From positions 1-64,000 of the IMG/VR virus record IMGVR_UViG_3300047310_000412: a DNA stretch of 64,000 bases, one strand, 5' to 3'. Positions 16,725-25,364 of the stretch are shown piece after piece. Under the pieces are notes generated by a model. That model saw only the letters and a program-made list of their open reading frames with translations. It made no database searches and was not told the origin of the DNA. This DNA is from a virus. The position numbers and the translations under genes are program-made. Positions within the stretch are counted from its first letter, which is position 1. Each line of letters starts with the position of its first letter.

Positions 16725-18506
16725 TCAATCGGCGGCGCAAGCCCTCTCGCCGGTCAAAGGATCGGGAAAACAGGCCGCGCCCGCGACATCTTCCTGCTTT
16801 GGCTGGAGGATGCCCATACGCTTGCCGTTGGTATTGAAAAGCGAGCAGGATTTGGCCCCGCCGTTCCAGGCTCTGAGGTAGAGCTTTTTGAACTCGTCAA
16901 AAGTGACACCGTCGCCCTGGCCGGCAATTTGGCCGTTGACGTTGCACGTCTTGCTGATCGAATTATCGACGTAGCGTTGCGCTCGGCAGAGCACGTCCAC
17001 GTGCTCTTCCCCGCTGATCGCGTTTGCCGTCCGCCCGCTGACGCCGTAATGGGCGTAGGCATAATCGGTGACCGAGAAGATGCGCGGCCCCTGCGGCGTC
17101 AGCACGGTGCGGTCGCCTTCGACCATAAAGACCGGCTCGATCCCGCTCGATACATAATCGGCCGCTTGGCTGATCGTGCCGGTCGGGGCGATCGACGTGA
17201 GCAAGCCGTTGCGCAAGCCGTACACGCCAATGTCGTGACGCAATTCCTCGGGGAGCCGCGTCTTGAAGAACTCACCCTCGACGTATTTGTCCACGTGCCA
17301 GAGCGGGAAGGGGCCGCGTTCCTGCGCCAATATACAAGAAGTTTCATAAGCCTGGATGAGGATGCGTTCGAGGATTTCGTCCTGCTTGTCGAGATAGCCC
17401 GGTGTCGCATAAGGCAACCCACAGACTTCCAGCGCATTCGCCATACCGGTGACGCCGACGCCCATGCGCCGCTTAGCCAGCGCCTCGGCTTTCTGCTGCT
17501 CCAGTGGGTAGACCGTGCGGTCGATCACCATGTCAAAGGCCCGCACCGCTACATCGACCACGTCATCGATCTTATCGAAGTCAATCTCGTAGCGCACCGT
17601 TTGCACACCGCTCTGCGCCGCCAGCGCCAGACCGTTGGTCTCAAAGACCGGTCGCAGGAATTTCACCAGATTGACACTGCCCAGGAGACACGCGCCCCAC
17701 GGCGGCAGCGCCTGCTCGGCGCAGGGATTAGTGGCAGCGATGGTCTCGCAGTAGTAAAGCGGATTGAGCCGGTTGATCCGGTCGATAAAGATGGCACCCG
17801 GCTCGGCCCAATCCCAGTTGTTTTCCATGATGGCGGCCCAGACATCGACCGCGCGGACTTGACCAAAAACAGTGTCACCAAACCGCAGTGTATAACGCCC
17901 GTCATTTTCGAGCGCTTCCATAAATTCGTCGGTGACAGCGACACTGATGTTGAAGTTGGTTAAGCTCGACTGATCCTGCTTGGCGCGAATGTAGGACATG
18001 ATGTCGGGATGATCGACACGCAGCACCGCCATCATCGCGCCGCGCCGCTCGCCGGCTGACATCATCGTGCGACACATGCCGTCCCAGCAGTTCATGAATG
18101 ATATCGGCCCAGAGGCCATCGCACCGTGGCCGAGACCGCGCACCGGTTCACCGGCCGGTCGCAGGGAAGAGAAATCCATCCCGATCCCGCCGCCGGCTCT
18201 GAGCGTCAATGCGCTATCGCGCAGCGCCTCAAAGATCGCCGCCGTGCTATCGAAAATCGTCCCCATGACAAAGCAGTTGAATGCCGTTGTTTCAAAGGGA
18301 CGGCCCACAGCGCGCTGCTGCCGCCCAGCGGGCAAGATCGTCTGGTCGCGTAGGTAGTTCAGCAGTCTCCGGAACTCGTGCGGTTCGTCAGCCACGGTCC
18401 GCGCGTAGCGAATACAGTAGTCATCGAATGTTTCCCCCGGATCGCGATATTTCATCGCGTGGATTAACTGACCGTATTCATTACGTGGTCCGTAGATTTC
18501 CGGCAT
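16725..18506 (-). CDS. nrdJ: Class II (adenosylcobalamin-dependent) ribonucleotide reductase
   Basis: Encodes 593 residues. FNCF at 76-79 supplies a catalytic cysteine, TLRAGGGIGMDFSSLRP near 101-117 is a family signature, NPCAEQ at 260-265 is the active-site loop, and VGVTGMANAL lies near 350. There is no N-terminal ATP-cone and no separate radical subunit nearby, which points to the B12-dependent class II enzyme. It reduces ribonucleotides to feed phage DNA synthesis in any oxygen condition. An AACGGAGGG ribosome site precedes the ATG. Confidence 0.9.
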   Translation of the reverse strand: MPEIYGPRNEYGQLIHAMKYRDPGETFDDYCIRYARTVADEPHEFRRLLNYLRDQTILPAGRQQRAVGRPFETTAFNCFVMGTIFDSTAAIFEALRDSALTLRAGGGIGMDFSSLRPAGEPVRGLGHGAMASGPISFMNCWDGMCRTMMSAGERRGAMMAVLRVDHPDIMSYIRAKQDQSSLTNFNISVAVTDEFMEALENDGRYTLRFGDTVFGQVRAVDVWAAIMENNWDWAEPGAIFIDRINRLNPLYYCETIAATNPCAEQALPPWGACLLGSVNLVKFLRPVFETNGLALAAQSGVQTVRYEIDFDKIDDVVDVAVRAFDMVIDRTVYPLEQQKAEALAKRRMGVGVTGMANALEVCGLPYATPGYLDKQDEILERILIQAYETSCILAQERGPFPLWHVDKYVEGEFFKTRLPEELRHDIGVYGLRNGLLTSIAPTGTISQAADYVSSGIEPVFMVEGDRTVLTPQGPRIFSVTDYAYAHYGVSGRTANAISGEEHVDVLCRAQRYVDNSISKTCNVNGQIAGQGDGVTFDEFKKLYLRAWNGGAKSCSLFNTNGKRMGILQPKQEDVAGAACFPDPLTGERACAAD

Positions 18507-18522
18507 TTTGTCCCTCCGTTGA

Positions 18523-18532
18523 ACTATACCCC
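18523..18532 (-). promoter_or_regulatory. GGGGTATAGT promoter-like motif upstream of nrdJ
   Basis: GGGG followed by TATAGT on the minus strand, overlapping the end of the NusG-like gene and about 17 bases before the nrdJ ATG. No TTGACA-like box at the usual distance. Called because the same GGGGTATA arrangement recurs before other transcription units. Confidence 0.35.
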
Positions 18533-19045
18533 TGTCTCCTCGGGGATACGTTCGATTTCCTCGACGCTAAATTCGATTTCGACTTCCCGGTTCAAAATTT
18601 GAAAAAGCAGCCCGGCACGCTCTTCGGTTGACCACCGGACGATCGCTTCATGATTTTGCAGTGCGCCCCGTGTGATGCGGACGCGCGTGTTCACGGTGAA
18701 CTCCGGCCCCACTATCGAAGCAGTGGAACGGAGATACCGTGTCAGACCAACGATGAAATCTTCGGGGACGCGCTGCGGTAAACGAAAGTCGCTATTCTTG
18801 ACAACGCGTGTCAGAAGGCGGGAAACACCATAAGTATTACTAATACTCGACCAGGGATGGTCTTCGAATAGGTGAACGAATACATAGGACGCAAATACTG
18901 GTCGAACAACGGTTTGCTTTAACTTCTTTGTGGTCGAAAGGTAGAAAGGATAAAACGCTTCAAAGCCTTGACGCCGCAAATTAAGGAGCGCGCGCTGTTC
19001 CTGCGCAGGCTGTGTTTGCGCGCATGCCCAAAAGGATGCGGCCAC
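18524..19045 (-). CDS. NusG/RfaH-like transcription elongation factor
   Basis: Encodes 173 residues from a GTG preceded by GAGGGGG. The N-terminal 110 residues resemble the NGN domain (WACAQTQPAQEQRALLNLRRQGFEAFYPF, a NusG-like start), and residues about 120-170 form a KOW-type domain (TVNTRVRITRGALQNHEAIV). Host NusG binds RNA polymerase; specialised paralogues such as RfaH act as antiterminators on chosen operons. A role in processive transcription of the long phage operons is inference. Longer alternative starts are not needed. Confidence 0.75.
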   Translation of the reverse strand: MAASFWACAQTQPAQEQRALLNLRRQGFEAFYPFYLSTTKKLKQTVVRPVFASYVFVHLFEDHPWSSISNTYGVSRLLTRVVKNSDFRLPQRVPEDFIVGLTRYLRSTASIVGPEFTVNTRVRITRGALQNHEAIVRWSTEERAGLLFQILNREVEIEFSVEEIERIPEETGV

Positions 19046-19142
19046 GCTGCCCCCTCGACCGTCACTGATGGGAATGTTTTAGTCTGGTGACAGTGAGGCT
19101 ACGCGGCGGTGACAGCCGGCGCAATGGTGACTGTTCTTACTT
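19046..19142 (-). other. Short intergenic stretch with GGTGAC repeats
   Basis: No gene fits here. Three copies of GGTGAC(A/T)G start at 19086, 19108 and 19126, and a GTCACTG in the opposite sense lies at 19065-19072. A related GGTGACGGTCACG lies upstream of the ParB-domain gene. They may be operator or binding sites, see findings. Confidence 0.3.
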
Positions 19143-19889
19143 TTACGCGGCGGGTGGCGGTTCCTCCTCCTCTTCACTGGTTAAATCCAGTTCAGCTTGA
19201 CGCGGCATAATCAATTGTCGAATGCCGTCTCGCGGATGAATTTCACCGCTGTCGATCGCAGCCTGCAAACGACGAGATAACCTGTCTAACTTATCTTGGA
19301 CGCGCGTCGCTGATATTCGAATATCCTCTTCAAAATTTGAAATATCGACAAAGATTTCTTGGGCAAAAATACGTTCATGAACTGGCAGCGCTGTCCAATC
19401 AGCGCTTTGCATGAGATAAGCCAGTTGCTGTCGCTTAGTAGTGGCAAGCGAAGCCACTCTTGCTGCCGTACCGTGCCGCTCCGCTGCCACATGTGGTGCC
19501 CGTATCTCCCAAAAATCACTGACAGGATCAATCCGAAACGGAACCGAACCTTCATTGGTCATGCGTGGATGCATCGCGGTATTGTTAATCTTAGAACGTA
19601 TCTGATGACGACGTTGCAAATGTCCCAGCCACGCATCACTATTCTTTGGCGCATCGGCTGGAGGCAATTCTAGAAGTCTGCGTTCAGCCAGCCAGTTATC
19701 AAAGGCGTCCTTGGAAAGAATGCTGCCCACGGGAAACTGGGCGACAAGTGCCTTAGCGTGATCAACAAAAGATATCTGGGCACTATCATAACCCAGCCCA
19801 CGCCGGGGATTGGCGTTACCCCATTCTTTTGGAGCGGGACGGACGACAACGGTTTGGCGTCTAACAAGATGACGGCGTGCGGCTGTCAT
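19143..19889 (-). CDS. Hypothetical protein in the ParB-domain operon
   Basis: Encodes 248 residues. The N-terminus is basic (ARRHLVRRQTVVVRP), the middle contains a possible DNA-binding helical region (LSKDAFDNWLAERRLLELPP, LQRRHQIRSKINN), residues 170-215 are helical, and the C-terminus is acidic (SEEEEEPPPAA). The start overlaps the stop of the ParB-domain gene (ATGA), so the two are probably made together. A role as partner of the ParB-like protein is inference. Confidence 0.65.
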   Translation of the reverse strand: MTAARRHLVRRQTVVVRPAPKEWGNANPRRGLGYDSAQISFVDHAKALVAQFPVGSILSKDAFDNWLAERRLLELPPADAPKNSDAWLGHLQRRHQIRSKINNTAMHPRMTNEGSVPFRIDPVSDFWEIRAPHVAAERHGTAARVASLATTKRQQLAYLMQSADWTALPVHERIFAQEIFVDISNFEEDIRISATRVQDKLDRLSRRLQAAIDSGEIHPRDGIRQLIMPRQAELDLTSEEEEEPPPAA

Positions 19890-21268
19890 ATGATGCCTCT
19901 TTCTGTTAGTAGAGCTATTGCCCTTTTTGCGGCCTCAACCGCGTTGCGAAATTCCTCTGTAGTCAACAACGTCACACCGCGCGGACGGTGACGGTCTTGA
20001 TTAAGTTCTTCGAGTTTTACGGCGGCAGAGAGCATACCACGGCATTGCCGAGAGAACTGTCGCTGCCAGTCACGCACTTTTGTATCCCAATCCGCGCGGA
20101 GAAGGCGTTGCCGCTCAGCACGCGTGATCCGGTTCTGCTCGGTATTACGACTAAGAACCATCGCAGTAATATGTTCACGGATATAAGCAACCGTAAACTC
20201 GGCCCCTCCCATACTTGCCTCCTCGACCAGCGCCTTCGCGAGAGCCGCCTGCTGGTCTCTGGCCAAGCTGAGACGCAAGCCATCACCAAGCACCATTGTA
20301 CGAAACGTATCAATATGGCTGGGATTGCTCATCCATCGGGATACGCCGACAAAATCAAAGGGGGCGGCGTCACCATAATCTGCGGCACGACGCTCGGCCG
20401 CTTCATCGGTAACTCCCTGCTCGTGACTGATTGCAGCCTCGCCTGCTTCCACCGCTGCCGCATGCTCGGTCTCAATAGCGGCAGCGGCTTCCTGCTCTTC
20501 TTCGGCCTGCCGTTGTTCCTCCTCGGCCTTTTGGGCGGCCTCTTCGGCAGCGCGACGCTCCGCTTCCTCGGTGGCAGCGGCGGCCTCCAACCGGCGGCGC
20601 TCAGCTTCCTGACGCGCGGCCTCGGCACGCTGCTCGGCTTCCAAGCGTGCTTCCTCGGCACGCTGTCGTGCTGCTTCCTCGGCTCGCAGCCGTTCCTGCG
20701 CCTTGGTTATCTCCTCACCGACGATCCGATCGTAATCGCCTGATGTTTTGATGTTGGCAAGTTGTTGACGAATGACGGCATCGCCGTAGCCGGGAATGTT
20801 CTTTAATATTTCGAGAATGAGGCGGCGTCCGACACCCTCACGGCGACCACCACGGCCATCTTGATTTTGCGTGTCAAATTCGACACGCAAAATGTCGTTA
20901 TCAAATTCTTTCTGTAAAATCAATCTAATAGCGGCGGCGACGCTGCCTGCAATGGCCGGGCTGGTGTTGCCACGCTGCGTCGCGTTCTCTTCCGCATAAA
21001 TCTGGACCATCCCCTCATCGGTGATCGTGTCACTGACAAATAGCTCGGCGTAAGTATGCCCAGCTTGAAGTGCCATACGGACGCGGACATGGCCGGCACC
21101 GATTTGGAGTTCACCATTTTTGCGGCGGACAACACTACCGCCCCAAAAATCATGGCGTTGGATGCTGGCGAGAATTTTGGGATCGTCTTCGATCGGATCG
21201 ACAGTCAAATCCCGAAACGGATTTGGCTTTAGCGTGCGCAAGTCAACGCGCATATTTTTCTTCTCCAT
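19886..21268 (-). CDS. ParB/Sulfiredoxin-domain protein with long coiled coil
   Basis: Encodes 460 residues. The N-terminus shows the ParB box order: LKPNPFRD at 14-21, GAGHVRVRMALQAG near 58-71, EENATQRGN near 94-102. Residues about 190-290 are a charged Ala/Glu/Arg coiled coil (RAEEAARQRAEEARLEAEQR and on). The C-terminal 120 residues contain a basic helix-rich region. It begins the minus operon, behind a 300-bp divergent control region. It could be a partition-like, transcription-control or nuclease-type ParB protein; no ParA was seen. Confidence 0.75.
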   Translation of the reverse strand: MEKKNMRVDLRTLKPNPFRDLTVDPIEDDPKILASIQRHDFWGGSVVRRKNGELQIGAGHVRVRMALQAGHTYAELFVSDTITDEGMVQIYAEENATQRGNTSPAIAGSVAAAIRLILQKEFDNDILRVEFDTQNQDGRGGRREGVGRRLILEILKNIPGYGDAVIRQQLANIKTSGDYDRIVGEEITKAQERLRAEEAARQRAEEARLEAEQRAEAARQEAERRRLEAAAATEEAERRAAEEAAQKAEEEQRQAEEEQEAAAAIETEHAAAVEAGEAAISHEQGVTDEAAERRAADYGDAAPFDFVGVSRWMSNPSHIDTFRTMVLGDGLRLSLARDQQAALAKALVEEASMGGAEFTVAYIREHITAMVLSRNTEQNRITRAERQRLLRADWDTKVRDWQRQFSRQCRGMLSAAVKLEELNQDRHRPRGVTLLTTEEFRNAVEAAKRAIALLTERGII

Positions 21269-21548
21269 CTTCGTCCTACAGGACGCTTAAAGATGCGACA
21301 ATCCGCATGTCATCCATAAATGTCAAGGTTTGGTGACGGTCACGCTACGGCGTAGCAGCATGTTGTGCCGCTTTTGCGGCCTCGGCGGTTTTCGTCACGC
21401 CGCCGCCGTACCTTTTCAAAAATCAGCCCCCGAATGAGGCTGTACAAATCCGTTATACCCCATCCGATTAGACGTTACGCTAAATTACTGGTACTATAAC
21501 ACACCCCCGCCATACACGTGGGACGAACCGGAGTAAATCTGTCTACGC
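21269..21548. promoter_or_regulatory. Divergent control region
   Basis: About 280 bp without a gene between the minus replication operon and the first plus-strand unit. It holds a minus-strand GGGGTATAAC (21452-21461), a minus-strand TTGACA (rc of 21322-21327) with a poor -10 GATTGT at 17 bp, and a GGTGACGGTCACG palindromic element near 21333. The middle is a GC-rich stretch with no clear structure. Confidence 0.4.
21452..21461 (-). promoter_or_regulatory. GGGGTATAAC promoter-like motif for the minus operon
   Basis: GGGG followed by TATAAC on the minus strand, about 185 bases upstream of the ParB-domain start; this would give a long leader. Member of the recurrent GGGGTATA group. Confidence 0.35.
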
Positions 21549-21577
21549 TTGACGTATGATGAAGAGATGCCTATATG
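21549..21577 (+). promoter_or_regulatory. Class A phage promoter
   Basis: TTGACG, exactly 17 bp, then TATATG followed by TAAAGGC. It matches the consensus shared by twelve other plus-strand sites in the window and stands 23 bases before the next ATG. Confidence 0.75.
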
Positions 21578-21599
21578 TAAAGGCAGAAGGAGGCAAACC

Positions 21600-22304
21600 A
21601 TGCCTATGGAATTTCCACGTATCGTCGCAGCCTGGAAGCGCCGCGACCAGTCTCAGTGGGAGATTGGCGACGAGATTATCACCGTCGCCGGGAGGCCGGA
21701 TACACCGGGCGTCCATAACGATACGCTGGTGCGGATCAAGGCCGAAATCGAAACCAATGGCTTCGATTGTCCTATCGGTGCGCTGCGTGATTACCGTGGG
21801 ATCGCCGCCGCCTTTGCTGCTGGCGATCGATCGCCAGCAGCAAGTTGGACGGCCCATTACATCGCGGGCAATCCCGATACGCTCGTCCGGATCACCGCAG
21901 CAGCAGGCAACCGGCCACTGACGGCGGCGCTGACGCGGCAATTGAAGAAGCAGATCGCGGAGGCCGATGCCGCAGCCATTGCAGCCGCAGCCCCAGCAAC
22001 AATCCCCGCAACCACCACCGGGGCCGCGACCACCACACCGGCTCCCACGACTAGCAGTACAGCCACGACTAGCGGGGGCAGTAGTACAACCGAGCCGACG
22101 ACAACGGAAACCATGGAGGCCCCCGATTTCCTGGCCCAGTTTATCAGTGACGTTGACGCTTTGACGGAGCACGTCGCGGCTAATTGGAGCGATGCCGACG
22201 AAATTGCTGCATATCGCGAGGGAATTGCCGCCACGCGAGCCAGCCTGGACCGCTTTGAAGCGGTTCTCAATCACGGCCCGCGTACCGCAGCCGCCGCCGA
22301 TTAG
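21600..22304 (+). CDS. Hypothetical protein with Thr/Ala/Pro-rich linker
   Basis: Encodes 234 residues from the ATG after GAAGGAGG. Residues 1-115 form a compact basic domain (PRIVAAWKRRDQSQWEIGDEI), residues about 120-175 are a low-complexity Ala then Thr/Ser/Pro linker, and the last 60 are an acidic helical domain. No family recognised. It is the first gene behind its own class A promoter, and its stop overlaps the 3' end of the convergent ribbon-helix-helix gene by four bases. Confidence 0.7.
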   Translation: MPMEFPRIVAAWKRRDQSQWEIGDEIITVAGRPDTPGVHNDTLVRIKAEIETNGFDCPIGALRDYRGIAAAFAAGDRSPAASWTAHYIAGNPDTLVRITAAAGNRPLTAALTRQLKKQIAEADAAAIAAAAPATIPATTTGAATTTPAPTTSSTATTSGGSSTTEPTTTETMEAPDFLAQFISDVDALTEHVAANWSDADEIAAYREGIAATRASLDRFEAVLNHGPRTAAAAD

Positions 22305-22501
22305 GATACGGTACGGCGGTTGAGGACGGGGCGGGCGGGACGCCATTCAGCTTCAATCATCGCCTTCTCGACCAGCTTACGAATGAGCCACGTCACCGAG
22401 CGGTCCTGCCGCTCGCTTTCCCGATCGAGCCATGCCTTTTGTGCGGCGGTCAGACGAACGCCCATCGACACCACAACTTCTTCTCCACGTAGACGGTTCA
22501 T
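22301..22501 (-). CDS. Ribbon-helix-helix (CopG/Arc-like) regulator
   Basis: Encodes 66 residues from the ATG giving MNRLRGEEVVV; a later ATG giving MGVRLT behind GGAGAAG is the alternative. A basic beta strand (EEVVVSMGVRLTAAQ) is followed by two helices (KAWLDRESERQDRS, VTWLIRKLVEKAM), the ribbon-helix-helix fold of small dimeric repressors. It is divergent from the gene at 22723, whose promoter contains a 17-nt palindrome over the -10 box, a natural operator candidate. Confidence 0.7.
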   Translation of the reverse strand: MNRLRGEEVVVSMGVRLTAAQKAWLDRESERQDRSVTWLIRKLVEKAMIEAEWRPARPVLNRRTVS

Positions 22502-22603
22502 CGTTAAAATCCATTCGTTCCGAGAACTGGACCGATACAAAAAGATAAGCAGCCGCCCGCATTACGTCAATTGCTTTTAGCCACATTTATTTTCATTTAG
22601 CCC

Positions 22604-22641
22604 TTGTGCGCACATTAGGCGCTTGCTATATGGCATATAGC
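22604..22641 (+). promoter_or_regulatory. Class A promoter with overlapping palindromic operator
   Basis: TTGTGC, 17 bp, TATATG. The -10 box lies inside a perfect inverted repeat GCTATATG-G-CATATAGC at 22625-22641. A protein bound there would block the promoter; the ribbon-helix-helix gene next door is the obvious candidate. Confidence 0.6.
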
Positions 22642-22722
22642 GCCCACAAAAGCAGCGGACGCGATATTAAATCTAGGCGGCAGAACGGTGCTGATCCCCT
22701 GCCCCGGAAAGGAGGAACACCA

Positions 22723-23109
22723 ATGCCAATTCATGTTCGTAAGAACGACTACGGTCCGATTTCGAGCTTTATGGCGAAATATCTGCCGGATTTTCCCGCC
22801 AGCCGTATCGCCGAGCTTGAGGACGATATGATCCTAGCCGTCGTCCTGCAAACTGAACCGGTGCCGGGATCGACGGCCGACGCACGGGGCGAAGCTATTT
22901 CCCTCATGCAAGCCGCGATCGATATTCTGGAGCCGGGGCAGTCGATCAATTGGGATCGTCTGAAGGATGTGAGCGGCTTGCCCAAGCACAACCGCTCGGA
23001 CAATTCGTTCATCTGGCACTGGGCGAAGGATAATCATCTGCTTGAGCACAATCCGTCGCGCGGCGCGCATTTCGTCAAGATGATCGGTCCCTCGACCGCG
23101 ACGCACTAA
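22723..23109 (+). CDS. Hypothetical protein
   Basis: Encodes 128 residues from the ATG after AAAGGAGGAAC; the frame is open further upstream, but that part lies in the promoter region. Residues 1-60 are acidic and helical, and residues 85-128 contain WDRLKDVSGLPKHNRSDNSFIWHWAKDNHLL, which looks like a small helical DNA- or protein-binding unit. No family recognised. A strong terminator follows. Confidence 0.65.
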   Translation: MPIHVRKNDYGPISSFMAKYLPDFPASRIAELEDDMILAVVLQTEPVPGSTADARGEAISLMQAAIDILEPGQSINWDRLKDVSGLPKHNRSDNSFIWHWAKDNHLLEHNPSRGAHFVKMIGPSTATH

Positions 23110-23126
23110 CTAGCCCTAGCTAGCCT

Positions 23127-23165
23127 AAGGGGGCGGGCATTTCAGCGATGTCCGCCCCTTTTTTC
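23127..23165 (+). terminator. Intrinsic terminator
   Basis: Stem AAGGGGGCGG...CCGCCCCTT continuing into a T run. Confidence 0.85.
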
Positions 23166-23185
23166 TCCCTCAAAGGAGCTTTACC

Positions 23186-24043
23186 GTGCCGGATCAATTA
23201 CCACCATTTCTCGAAGACGATGCCCAGCGATTGCGTGTGACATGGCGCAAATCGGTCAATTTCTTTAACACATTCGCCACGCAATGGCTCGAATTAAAGC
23301 AGCGGTTTGATACCGGCGAATTTGACCATCGCCGCCAGGAACTGCGCTTTTCGAAATGCTCCCTGCCCATGTTTGACATCTGGGCGCAGGAATTTGGCTT
23401 CGACAGCTCCTTTATCGCCAGCATCTTAAAGGCCCATGAACTGGCGCTGGCCGATGATCAGCGTCGCATCGTGCGTGCAAAACTGGACGAGCAAAAGCTC
23501 CAGCGTATTCAAGCCGCCACGGCCGCAGTCGAGGCGCAGGCTCGATTGCGGCAAAAAAAGGCACAGGAGACAGAGGCCAAGCAACGAGCCAAAAGCAATA
23601 AGACGATCGAGAAGACCGTCGCCGCCAACAGAGAGAAACAGGCCAAAAAGCGCGAGACCGCTCGCCAAAAGCTGATCCGGCGCGGCCCAGTCCATCCGGA
23701 ACTACGCGAACTGATCAAGGCCAGCGGCTATCTGCGACAGCGCAAGCCGGTCGATGAAATCTCGCTGGGCAATTGCTACTGCATGATCCGGATGTTGTTT
23801 GAGGATCGACCGGATATCGTCTTGGCCGAGGGCAAGATGCCGAACAACGATATGTTTAGCTGGGGAACGGCCCGCGAGCTTTACATCGAAGAAAGCCCCG
23901 ATCCGCTGATCAAGAACGACAAGCGCAGCGTCGAGCGGCTGATCAAGAAATATATCGCCCAACTGGCACCGGGGACAAAGCCGATGCTGCGATCACGCGA
24001 GGAGCGGGCCTTGCTGGGCATCAGCCAAGCCGCCGCCCAATAA
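23186..24043 (+). CDS. Coiled-coil hypothetical protein
   Basis: Encodes 285 residues from an ATG with AAAGGAGC upstream. A globular N-domain of about 95 residues is followed by a long basic coiled coil (about 95-170, rich in Gln/Lys/Ala/Arg) and a C-domain of about 110 residues with CYCMIRMLFEDRPD. The architecture recalls nucleic-acid-binding regulators with a dimerising stalk, but no family is recognised. Confidence 0.65.
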   Translation: MPDQLPPFLEDDAQRLRVTWRKSVNFFNTFATQWLELKQRFDTGEFDHRRQELRFSKCSLPMFDIWAQEFGFDSSFIASILKAHELALADDQRRIVRAKLDEQKLQRIQAATAAVEAQARLRQKKAQETEAKQRAKSNKTIEKTVAANREKQAKKRETARQKLIRRGPVHPELRELIKASGYLRQRKPVDEISLGNCYCMIRMLFEDRPDIVLAEGKMPNNDMFSWGTARELYIEESPDPLIKNDKRSVERLIKKYIAQLAPGTKPMLRSREERALLGISQAAAQ

Positions 24044-24060
24044 CTGAAAGAGAAGAAGTC

Positions 24061-24153
24061 ATGAATGTCATTGAACGCATTGCCGTCTGGCACAAGAAAC
24101 TGTGCGAGGAACCCGACTACAGCCAATATCTGACTGCCTTGGACGCAACATAA
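24061..24153 (+). CDS. Possible 30-residue microprotein
   Basis: An ATG with AAAGAGAAG upstream opens 30 codons (MNVIERIAVWHKKLCEEP...). It follows 17 bases after the coiled-coil gene. Too short for a function call. Confidence 0.4.
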   Translation: MNVIERIAVWHKKLCEEPDYSQYLTALDAT

Positions 24154-24173
24154 TAGAGGATACGTTCACTCAT

Positions 24174-24305
24174 ATGGAAAGCATACTGGAGCCAAAGCCA
24201 AAACGCGAAAAAACCTGGGTATCCGATAGACCGGTCAACGGCGAGGCATCCCCTGTCGAAACGACACCGAATAACCCGCCTTCAGCGCCATCTCGGCGTC
24301 GCTGA
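24174..24305 (+). CDS. Doubtful 43-residue ORF
   Basis: Encodes MESILEPKPKREKTW and a Pro/Ser-rich tail. The ribosome site is weak, and its second half overlaps a protein-like frame on the other strand (24235-24390). Only one of the two is likely to be real. Confidence 0.25.
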   Translation: MESILEPKPKREKTWVSDRPVNGEASPVETTPNNPPSAPSRRR

Positions 24306-24390
24306 ACACCAACGGCCATGCGCCCGGCGGATAATCAAACCAGCGGCGGCGCAGCCAATTGTCGAGCGCCGGGGAGAGCCGGAAGATCAG
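24235..24390 (-). CDS. Possible CTG-initiated protein after the collagen-like gene
   Basis: Fifty-one residues with a convincing protein composition ([19 protein letters not shown], then PPGAWPLVFSDAEMALKAGY) but no ATG, GTG or TTG. A CTG overlaps the stop of the collagen-like gene (CTGA), in the way other genes here overlap as ATGA. A -1 frameshift that extends the collagen-like protein is the alternative, although I see no canonical slippery heptamer. Confidence 0.4.
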   Translation of the reverse strand: MIFRLSPALDNWLRRRWFDYPPGAWPLVFSDAEMALKAGYSVSFRQGMPRR

Positions 24391-25364
24391 CGCACCCGCC
24401 GAGCCGACACATAGCCCTTCACCGTCGCCGTCCCCGTCCCAATCTGCGCCACCAGATACAGATCGACCGGATCAGTCGAGTTCGAACGGCACTGCCCGGT
24501 GATCAGCACCTGTCGCTGACCGGCGGCGAGCGGCGAGAAGATCAACTGCATGACACCCGTCCCGAGGATCAGTTCCTCGTCGGTGGGCAGGCTAGCCGGC
24601 GTGACGCTGATCCCGCAGCCGAGTTGGCTGGGCTGGATCACCGCCAGCGGAACGGGAACATCGACAAAGAACACCCCAGCCGCCACGGCAAAATCACAAC
24701 AGCCCCAGATTTCCCAACATCCCGGCGGCAGCGTTATGGTGCAGACCAGCGCTGTCACATTGGCGGTGATCGGCACACCGTCGATATTATCGACGGTGAT
24801 ATATTCGCCGACATCGCCGGGTTGCGCATCGGTGCCGTCCGTTATGCCGACAAAGGTATTGGGGACAAAGATGTAGTCATCGCTGCCGAGAACCGCGCGG
24901 TTGCCGGGGTCGGTGCTGACGACGATCGGCCCGTCCTGGCCCGTCGCCCCGGTCGCCCCGGTATCGCCTTTATCCCCTTTATCGCCCGTAGCCCCTGTCG
25001 GACCCGGTGGACCCGCCGGCCCGGTTTCGCCCTGCGCCCCCGGCGGACCGGGCGGTCCTTCGACAACCGGTGTGTAGGCTTGCTCAAAGGCAAGTTTCGG
25101 TTCCCAGAGTTCGGTCTGGTCCGGATCGGAATAGGCAACAAAATAGTCGCCTATTTCCGGTTCGCCCTGCTGCGAGAAGAAGAGCGGATCGACATCGATG
25201 GTCTGCGGCACGCCCGCGTTATCGACGGTAACTTGCGGTGGATCGAGGCTGTAGCCGGTGATGACCGCCCCTTCTACCAGACGGTATGTCTGGTAAAAGA
25301 TCGGCAAGCCCAGATCGGGCCTGGGGTTCTGCTCGGGCAGCGGGGGAAGATCGTCAAGGCTCAT
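24387..25364 (-). CDS. Collagen-like virion protein
   Basis: Encodes 325 residues from the ATG after GAGGGAGGAC. The N-domain of about 110 residues is followed by a Gly-X-Y triplet stretch of about 13 repeats ([19 protein letters not shown] and [16 protein letters not shown]) and a C-terminal domain of about 165 residues rich in beta sequence, probably a trimeric knob. Such proteins are commonly tail fibre, head fibre or host-adhesion parts. It is separated from the main tail module by 27 kb, so a decoration or side-fibre role is also possible. Confidence 0.75.
   Translation of the reverse strand: MSLDDLPPLPEQNPRPDLGLPIFYQTYRLVEGAVITGYSLDPPQVTVDNAGVPQTIDVDPLFFSQQGEPEIGDYFVAYSDPDQTELWEPKLAFEQAYTPVVEGPPGPPGAQGETGPAGPPGPTGATGDKGDKGDTGATGATGQDGPIVVSTDPGNRAVLGSDDYIFVPNTFVGITDGTDAQPGDVGEYITVDNIDGVPITANVTALVCTITLPPGCWEIWGCCDFAVAAGVFFVDVPVPLAVIQPSQLGCGISVTPASLPTDEELILGTGVMQLIFSPLAAGQRQVLITGQCRSNSTDPVDLYLVAQIGTGTATVKGYVSARRVR

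Noticed and set aside
15436-16740. DpdA-like protein starting 66 residues upstream
   Set aside because: The extra N-terminus is Arg/Gly-rich shadow of the 61-residue gene in another frame; the start at 16542 fits the family.
16557-17963. Plus-strand open frame of 468 codons
   Set aside because: Lies antisense to nrdJ, which has unmistakable ribonucleotide reductase motifs.
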